Assembly: GCA_039198685.1 (NCBI GenBank)
Contig: JBCCTK010000103.1
Coordinates: forward strand, 1 to 11,180
DNA: 11,180 nucleotides
Direction of reading: 5' to 3'
DNA from: UBA5336 sp039198685
Lineage (GTDB): Bacteria > Pseudomonadota > Alphaproteobacteria > Caulobacterales > Hyphomonadaceae
A model generated the notes under the pieces. The model was given only the letters and a program-made list of their open reading frames with translations, was not told the DNA's origin and did no database searches. Below, piece by piece: positions 7,310 through 11,180 of the stretch (its first letter is position 1; each line of letters starts with the position of its first letter). Both the position numbers and the translations under genes were made by a program.

Positions 7310-7324
7310 GAACAAAAAAAGAAC
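7310..7324 (-). promoter_or_regulatory. LexA-type SOS box (GTTC-N7-GTTC)
   Basis: The minus strand reads GTTCTTTTTTTGTTC, a perfect match to the alphaproteobacterial LexA operator GTTC-N7-GTTC known from Caulobacter and Rhodobacter. It ends 24 bases before the radical SAM ATG, where it would cover a promoter. It is 82 bases from the HAD ATG on the other strand. LexA binding is inferred. I noticed no second such box elsewhere in the window. Confidence 0.7.
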
Positions 7325-7406
7325 ATTTAGAAAGTTTCTTTGTGAAATTTTTACTCGTTTGGCCACATCATTTGACCAAGGCCATGGTGCGCCGTACCTC
7401 GCGGCC

Positions 7407-8267
7407 ATGACCAAGACACAGTTTCCCAGCGGGCTGAGCACCCTGGCGCCAAACTACGACCTCATTCTGTGCGATGTTTGGGGCGTGATACACAATGGCC
7501 GGCGCGCTTTTGAGGCGGCCTGCGAGGGGCTTGTAAAGTTTCGCCAGGGCGGTGGGCGCGTGGTGCTGATTACCAATGCCCCTGTACCAAAAGCGCGTGT
7601 GCTCCGATTGTTTGATCCCCTGGGTGTGCCCGATGCGGCCTGGGATGATTGCGCCTCTTCCGGTGATGCCACACGCCATGTCTTGGAGGCCCAGGCGAGC
7701 AAATCCTATTGGGTTTTCGGCGCCGATGGCGGCCAGGCGCATGACCGGTTTCTCTATGAGGGCCTTCCCAACCCCAAACGCGAGGGACCAGAAGCAGATT
7801 TGATGCTGTGCATAGGCTTGCGCGACCAGATGAATGAACACCCTGAGGATTATCGCGAAGAATTGCGCCAGATTGCCAGCATCGGCCCAACCATGGTGTG
7901 CGCCAATCCGGACATTCAGGTGCGTGTGGGTGAGCAATTGATGTGGTGTGCCGGCGCGCTCGCGAGAATCTATGAAGAAGAAGGCGGCCTTGTCATCTAT
8001 CCAGGCAAACCGCATGCGGCGATCTATAGTTTGGCCCTTGAAAAGGCTGCGGCTTTCGGACCCTTGCCATCGCGCGACCGAATTCTGGCCATAGGCGACG
8101 GGCCGGTGACCGATCTGGCAGGTGCGAACCGCGAAGCGCTGGACAGCCTCTATGTGGGGACGGGTCTATCCAATACGCATTCTGACGACTTCACTGCAGA
8201 TGTCGCCCAGTTAATGGCGGACAATCGGGTCAGTGCGACCTATGCAATGACTGAACTGGCCTGGTAG
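7407..8267 (+). CDS. TIGR01459-type HAD superfamily (class IIA) hydrolase-like protein
   Basis: A 286-residue haloacid-dehalogenase-fold protein resembling the NagD-like class IIA group, specifically the alphaproteobacterial TIGR01459 type. Motif I is LCDVWGVIHNG with the nucleophile Asp23. Motif II is VLITNAP with Thr56. The motif III lysine is Lys201 in YPGKPHAAIY. Motif IV is IGDGPVTDLAGAN with Asp231 and Asp236. The cap domain lies between, about 70-195. The second Asp of the usual DxD motif is Trp25, so the classical acid/base residue is missing; I believe this is a family trait, not a mutation. The substrate is unknown. The start at 7407 begins the conserved part. An upstream extension of the frame to 7017 runs antisense through the radical SAM gene and is not credible. 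No clear ribosome site precedes 7407. The promoter region is shared with the divergent radical SAM gene. Confidence 0.88.
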   Translation: MTKTQFPSGLSTLAPNYDLILCDVWGVIHNGRRAFEAACEGLVKFRQGGGRVVLITNAPVPKARVLRLFDPLGVPDAAWDDCASSGDATRHVLEAQASKSYWVFGADGGQAHDRFLYEGLPNPKREGPEADLMLCIGLRDQMNEHPEDYREELRQIASIGPTMVCANPDIQVRVGEQLMWCAGALARIYEEEGGLVIYPGKPHAAIYSLALEKAAAFGPLPSRDRILAIGDGPVTDLAGANREALDSLYVGTGLSNTHSDDFTADVAQLMADNRVSATYAMTELAW

Positions 8268-8356
8268 CCATTTGCCCTGGCGTTGCGCGTAATAGCAAAT
8301 TGGCGCTAAACGCCTGTTCCGAGTGAGTATCTGCCCGCCGAGAGGAGACCCTGCCC
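8268..8356 (+). promoter_or_regulatory. HAD-maoC spacer with a small inverted repeat
   Basis: The 89-base gap contains ATTTGC at 8270-8275 and GCAAAT at 8295-8300, an inverted repeat with a 19-base spacer. A short GGCG-CTAAA-CGCC hairpin lies at about 8302-8314. Neither is followed by a T-run, so neither is a convincing terminator. A strong ribosome site (GAGGAGA, 8342-8348) lies 8 bases before maoC. The spacer may hold a promoter, or the two genes may be cotranscribed; the sequence does not decide this. Confidence 0.3.
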
Positions 8357-8788
8357 ATGACCACGCACACGGGATTTGCTTATGAAGATCTCGAAATCGG
8401 CATGTTCCACGAAACGGTGCACACCATCACCGAAAATGACATTCAGGCGTTTGCCGAGGTTTCTGGCGACTTCAATCCACTGCACATGGATGAGGACTTT
8501 GCCAAGACGACAACATTCGGACAGCGGATTGCCCATGGCGCGCTCACGGCGAGTTACATTTCCGGCATCCTGGGCAACAATTTGCCAGGCCCAGGGGCCA
8601 TCTTCACGAACCTCTCCATGCGGTTCCGCCGACCTGTCTTTATCGGCGCGGTTGTGACCGTGCGGGCTGAGGTTTCTGAAAAGCAGGACAAGGGCAATCG
8701 TGTGACTCTGAAAGTAACCTGCTCGGTTGGAGGCAAGCCAGTTATCACGGGCGAGGCTGGCGTGGTCGCCCCGTCAAAAAACGGCTGA
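8357..8788 (+). CDS. MaoC-family dehydratase, (R)-specific enoyl-CoA hydratase type
   Basis: A 143-residue single hot-dog domain of the MaoC/PhaJ-like group, which hydrates trans-2-enoyl-CoA to (R)-3-hydroxyacyl-CoA in the cytoplasm. The hydratase signature is clear: FAEVSGDFNPLHMDEDFAK with the catalytic Asp38 and His43, followed by GQRIAHGALTASYIS. The later strand RFRRPVFIGAVVTVRAEV is also typical. The domain is complete and of normal length for a stand-alone hydratase. The start has a good GAGGAGA ribosome site. It may feed polyhydroxyalkanoate or acyl-CoA metabolism, but no PHA genes are in the window, so the pathway is open. Its stop codon is one base from the stop codon of the convergent glycosyltransferase gene. 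Confidence 0.92.
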   Translation: MTTHTGFAYEDLEIGMFHETVHTITENDIQAFAEVSGDFNPLHMDEDFAKTTTFGQRIAHGALTASYISGILGNNLPGPGAIFTNLSMRFRRPVFIGAVVTVRAEVSEKQDKGNRVTLKVTCSVGGKPVITGEAGVVAPSKNG

Positions 8789-8789
8789 T

Positions 8790-10508
8790 CTATTTTGGGC
8801 AGCGCGGATTGGGGCGCTCGCTGAGCCCGTCAAAGCGTTCTTCCCAGGCGCGGTCGCGCGTGCGTTCAGTATAGCTGCTTGCAATATAAAGCGCGAAGCG
8901 GCGCACGATAGGGCAGCCATTGCTGCGCTGTCCCAGCGATGTGGCCACGTCATCCAGATAGGAGAACTCTGAAAAATCGGCTCGCATTCGCGGGCGCAGA
9001 TGCGGACGGAAACTCGCCACCAGCACGGTGTCATCAAGCCCGTCATCCATGGGCACTTGCTCGGAAAAGCTCTTTGGGCCGGAATTGCGACGCCACGCGA
9101 TAAGCGGTGGCGCGTCCAAGTCTCGCATGTAGTAATCGAGGCCATGCCACACCTCCCGCTCGTCGACGAGAATAGAGGTTGCCCTTTCCGTCTTGGCACG
9201 TTCTGCGATTTCCAGTGCGGCGATTTCCCAGCCTTTTACGCGTTTCAAGGCATTATCCATACCCATAGCTGTTGAGAAGGAGGGTGGTGCTGCAAAAAGT
9301 CCAACAAAAAGGGTGCCGACGGAAACATGCAAGCCAATGGATGCCCACAATAGTCCAGATGGTCGCCAATGCGATGCCAAGCCAACGATGAGGATAATGC
9401 CCGACGATAGGATACCCATGCCCGCACGCGCTAGCAGCGAAGCATCGGGTGCTAACAGGAAGGCGGGTCCAATAATCGCGGCCAGCACGATCCATAGCAG
9501 CCGACGTGGTGCCGCCCGCGTGAGCCACGCCGCAACCAGTACGCTAGCGGCTGGGTAAGCGGTCGCGGCCCAGTTCGCGTGGGCGCGAGACAGCACAGAC
9601 TGGCCGGCAATAATGACGATCACGGGGATGATGAATGCCAGAAGCCACAAGTCACGGCGATCCCATTCACCCATGGCCGGGCGGGCTACAAACGGCCATA
9701 TTCCACCAAGCAGGGCCAAGAAGCTTATCGGACCAAAAACGCCCATCTGATCGAGGAGGAATTCTCCAAGATTCTCCGGGTTGAGCAGGTCGCCTTCGAG
9801 GTTTGCATTGTCCACTGTGTGGCTTACGGTGGCGAATTCATTGGCTACATTCCACATCATGTGCGGCGCGATCAGCGCGGCTGCTATGCCTATTGCGGCC
9901 AGGCCTTTCAAAGAAGCAACCGCTTTACGGGTCTCTTGATCTAAAAGTGTCGTCAGCACCAAACCGATGAAAAAATAGAGCATCGCATACTTGGCGAGAA
10001 AACCAGCACCCATACAGAGCCCCAGAAAAACGCAGCCAGTCGGGCCCAGGGCGCCGATGCGAAGTTGCCAGAGCAGATAGAGAGAAATGCACCAGAAGGG
10101 GAGCAGGACGCCGTCGGTTGAGATTACGGACGCTGATATTACCACCCCTGGCATAACCGCGTAGCCCAGTGCTGCGAACATGCCAACGCGTGCGCCATAC
10201 ATCTGCCGCCCCAGGAGGTAAAGCGCTGCAGCGGCAACGGTGTGTAGGACCGGTGCAGCCAGCCGTATCGCCCACTCAGCATTCCCAAAGACCGCTGTTG
10301 TGGACCCTATGACCCAGGCAATCATCGGAGGTTTGGAGTAGTAGCCCCACTGAAATGTCCGGCTCCAGCGCCAGTATTGTGCTTCGTCAGCGTAGAGCTC
10401 GGCGCCCGTCGTCAGGATGCCGACAAGTCTCACGACCAACAGTGCCAGCAATACAAAGGCCACGATGAGGCTGGCACGCTGAGCGGTAAGATCGGATGGA
10501 CGGGGCAT
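8790..10508 (-). CDS. Glycosyltransferase family 39 (ArnT/PMT-like) integral membrane protein
   Basis: A 572-residue polytopic membrane protein of GT-C architecture. Such enzymes transfer sugars from polyprenyl-phosphate donors on the outer face of the inner membrane. A first transmembrane helix at about 13-33 is followed by the periplasmic acidic motif Asp41-Glu42 in YADEAQYWRWS and then GYYSKPPMIAWVIG, the hallmark of GT39/PMT_2 proteins. Many further hydrophobic helices run to about residue 408, including LVLTTLL, PISFLALLGGIWPFVA and AFIIPVIVIIAGQ. The segment SRAHANWAATAYPA (308-321) is also characteristic. Residues about 415-572 form a soluble C-terminal domain, presumably periplasmic. 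Acceptor and sugar are unknown: lipid A, glycolipid or protein are all possible. An AAAGAG sequence about 9 bases upstream may serve as ribosome site. Divergent from speD, convergent with maoC. Confidence 0.88.
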   Translation of the reverse strand: MPRPSDLTAQRASLIVAFVLLALLVVRLVGILTTGAELYADEAQYWRWSRTFQWGYYSKPPMIAWVIGSTTAVFGNAEWAIRLAAPVLHTVAAAALYLLGRQMYGARVGMFAALGYAVMPGVVISASVISTDGVLLPFWCISLYLLWQLRIGALGPTGCVFLGLCMGAGFLAKYAMLYFFIGLVLTTLLDQETRKAVASLKGLAAIGIAAALIAPHMMWNVANEFATVSHTVDNANLEGDLLNPENLGEFLLDQMGVFGPISFLALLGGIWPFVARPAMGEWDRRDLWLLAFIIPVIVIIAGQSVLSRAHANWAATAYPAASVLVAAWLTRAAPRRLLWIVLAAIIGPAFLLAPDASLLARAGMGILSSGIILIVGLASHWRPSGLLWASIGLHVSVGTLFVGLFAAPPSFSTAMGMDNALKRVKGWEIAALEIAERAKTERATSILVDEREVWHGLDYYMRDLDAPPLIAWRRNSGPKSFSEQVPMDDGLDDTVLVASFRPHLRPRMRADFSEFSYLDDVATSLGQRSNGCPIVRRFALYIASSYTERTRDRAWEERFDGLSERPNPRCPK

Positions 10509-10662
10509 TGGGGCGGCTCTTTGCTGTCGCTATCGCGACTCTATTCAGACCAGCGTGTGGAATAAAGCCCTTGCTTTGGCGTGAGAAATCCTATTTAGGG
10601 CGTCGTCTTTAATGCGAATCTGGGCCTATTTGTGGCCTAATGTCTATTTAGAAGGACCCGGC
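10509..10662. promoter_or_regulatory. Divergent promoter region between the GT39 gene and speD
   Basis: This is the longest gene-free stretch (154 bases). It holds two GANTC sites (10537-10541 and 10616-10620), each about 30-50 bases before one of the two start codons. CTATTTAG occurs twice (10591-10598 and 10644-10651), with a related CTATTTG at 10626. A GGGCC/GGCCT hairpin with a 7-base loop spans 10622-10638 in the speD leader. The speD ribosome site AAGGA is at 10652-10656. No convincing -35/-10 pair can be fixed, and I do not recognise a riboswitch. Confidence 0.4.
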
Positions 10663-11169
10663 ATGGACAACCCTGCTTCACCGGGCCGGACCGAAATTCC
10701 GGAAAGCGAGCTCAACGAAGAACAGGGACCCGCCGCGACGGCCTCCCAGGTCGCCGCGGCTTCAAGCCCAACCCCCTACCAGAACGATGATGAACGGCTG
10801 GACTTCTTCATCCACAGGGACGGGCAAACCTATGCCGGTACGCATTTGATCATTGATCTTGTCGATGCCGCGCGCCTTGATGATCCTCAACACATCGAAC
10901 AGTCCCTGATTTCCGCAGCAGAGGTGGCGGGCGCGACGGTGCTCAGTTCTGATTTCCATATCTTTACGCCGAACAATGGCGTCTCAGGCGTGATTGTACT
11001 GGCTGAAAGCCACATCTCAATCCACACGTGGCCGGAGCGCGGCTTTGCAGCGGTCGATGTGTTCATGTGTGGAAACGCGCAGCCGATGAAGACGATCGAT
11101 TGCCTGAAGCAGGCCTTTCAGCCTCGCCATATCGGATTGCAAGAAATCAAGCGCGGGCTTCAAGCCTGA
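10663..11169 (+). CDS. speD: S-adenosylmethionine decarboxylase proenzyme (SpeD)
   Basis: SpeD decarboxylates S-adenosylmethionine to provide the aminopropyl donor for spermidine synthesis. The proenzyme cleaves itself to form a pyruvoyl cofactor. In this 168-residue protein the cleavage site is Glu115-Ser116 in VLAESHISIHTWPE. His121 and Cys136 follow at +5 and +20 from the serine, the same spacing as in the Thermotoga enzyme (63, 68, 83). The core runs from about residue 57 (TYAGTHLIIDL) through GVSGVIVLAES and AAVDVFMCG. Residues 1-56 are an extra, Ala/Pro/Glu-rich N-terminal extension compared with the short class 1B enzymes. I chose the ATG at 10663 because AAGGA lies 6 bases before it. 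An in-frame ATG at 10612 lacks a ribosome site. A spermidine synthase gene may lie downstream, outside the window. Confidence 0.95.
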   Translation: MDNPASPGRTEIPESELNEEQGPAATASQVAAASSPTPYQNDDERLDFFIHRDGQTYAGTHLIIDLVDAARLDDPQHIEQSLISAAEVAGATVLSSDFHIFTPNNGVSGVIVLAESHISIHTWPERGFAAVDVFMCGNAQPMKTIDCLKQAFQPRHIGLQEIKRGLQA

Positions 11170-11180
11170 TTTCAGTTCCA

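Noticed and set aside
7330..7338. GAAAGTTTC palindrome next to the SOS box
   Set aside because: Short and in an AT-rich stretch; no known regulator fits, so it is not listed as an operator.
7017..7406. Upstream extension of the HAD frame
   Set aside because: It runs antisense through the N-terminal part of the radical SAM gene and encodes nothing resembling the HAD family; the conserved protein begins at 7407.
7286..7441. Upstream extension of the radical SAM frame
   Set aside because: It would read through the SOS box and overlap the divergent HAD start; the added residues are not typical of the family.
8302..8314. GGCG-loop-CGCC hairpin as terminator of the HAD gene
   Set aside because: The stem is only 4 base pairs and no T-run follows.
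10640..10651. Tiny ORF (Met-Ser-Ile-stop) ending at the speD ribosome site, reminiscent of the eukaryotic AdoMetDC upstream ORF
   Set aside because: Three codons without a ribosome site are easily random, and no bacterial precedent is known to me.
10612..10662. Longer speD start at 10612
   Set aside because: No ribosome site precedes it, whereas 10663 has AAGGA at 6 bases; the added residues would also read through the leader hairpin.

Overview
The window carries nine protein-coding genes and no recognisable RNA gene, mobile element or CRISPR array. Gene content and order point to an alphaproteobacterium, probably in or near Caulobacterales/Hyphomonadaceae. The evidence is a CcrM-type GANTC methyltransferase next to mutY, with a DUF721/DciA gene, a DsbA-like gene and smc on the other side of mutY; a TIGR01459-type HAD protein; and CtrA-like, GANTC and GTTC-N7-GTTC regulatory motifs. 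Coding density is very high: I count only about 690 non-coding bases, and no gene-free stretch exceeds about 155 bases.

Layout. Bases 1-3809 (minus strand) hold a likely unit dciA - dsbA-like lipoprotein - smc; smc runs off the left edge. Divergent to dciA is mutY (plus, 3917-4990). Its 3' end overlaps the 3' end of ccrM (minus, 4960-6042) by 31 bases. Upstream of ccrM is a PA0069-type radical SAM gene (minus, 6152-7285). Divergent from that are a HAD hydrolase-like gene (plus, 7407-8267) and a MaoC-type dehydratase (plus, 8357-8788). The dehydratase converges, 1 base apart, on a GT39-type membrane glycosyltransferase gene (minus, 8790-10508). Divergent from the latter is speD (plus, 10663-11169), the S-adenosylmethionine decarboxylase proenzyme.

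How it fits together. The left half is a chromosome-maintenance cluster: helicase loading (DciA), condensation (SMC), mismatch repair (MutY) and cell-cycle DNA methylation (CcrM). The intergenic DNA carries matching signals. There is a perfect TTAA-N7-TTAA (CtrA-type) box between dciA and mutY, three GANTC sites plus a degenerate CtrA-like box in front of ccrM, and a clear excess of GANTC sites in intergenic DNA (7 in about 690 bases, against 13 in about 10.5 kb of coding sequence, by hand count). A perfect alphaproteobacterial SOS-type box (GAAC-N7-GAAC) lies between the radical SAM and HAD genes, suggesting damage-inducible control. The right half is metabolic: acyl-CoA chemistry, a GT-C type transferase and polyamine synthesis.

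The coding genes belong to known families. What is worth a second look is mainly the regulatory architecture, not a new enzyme system.
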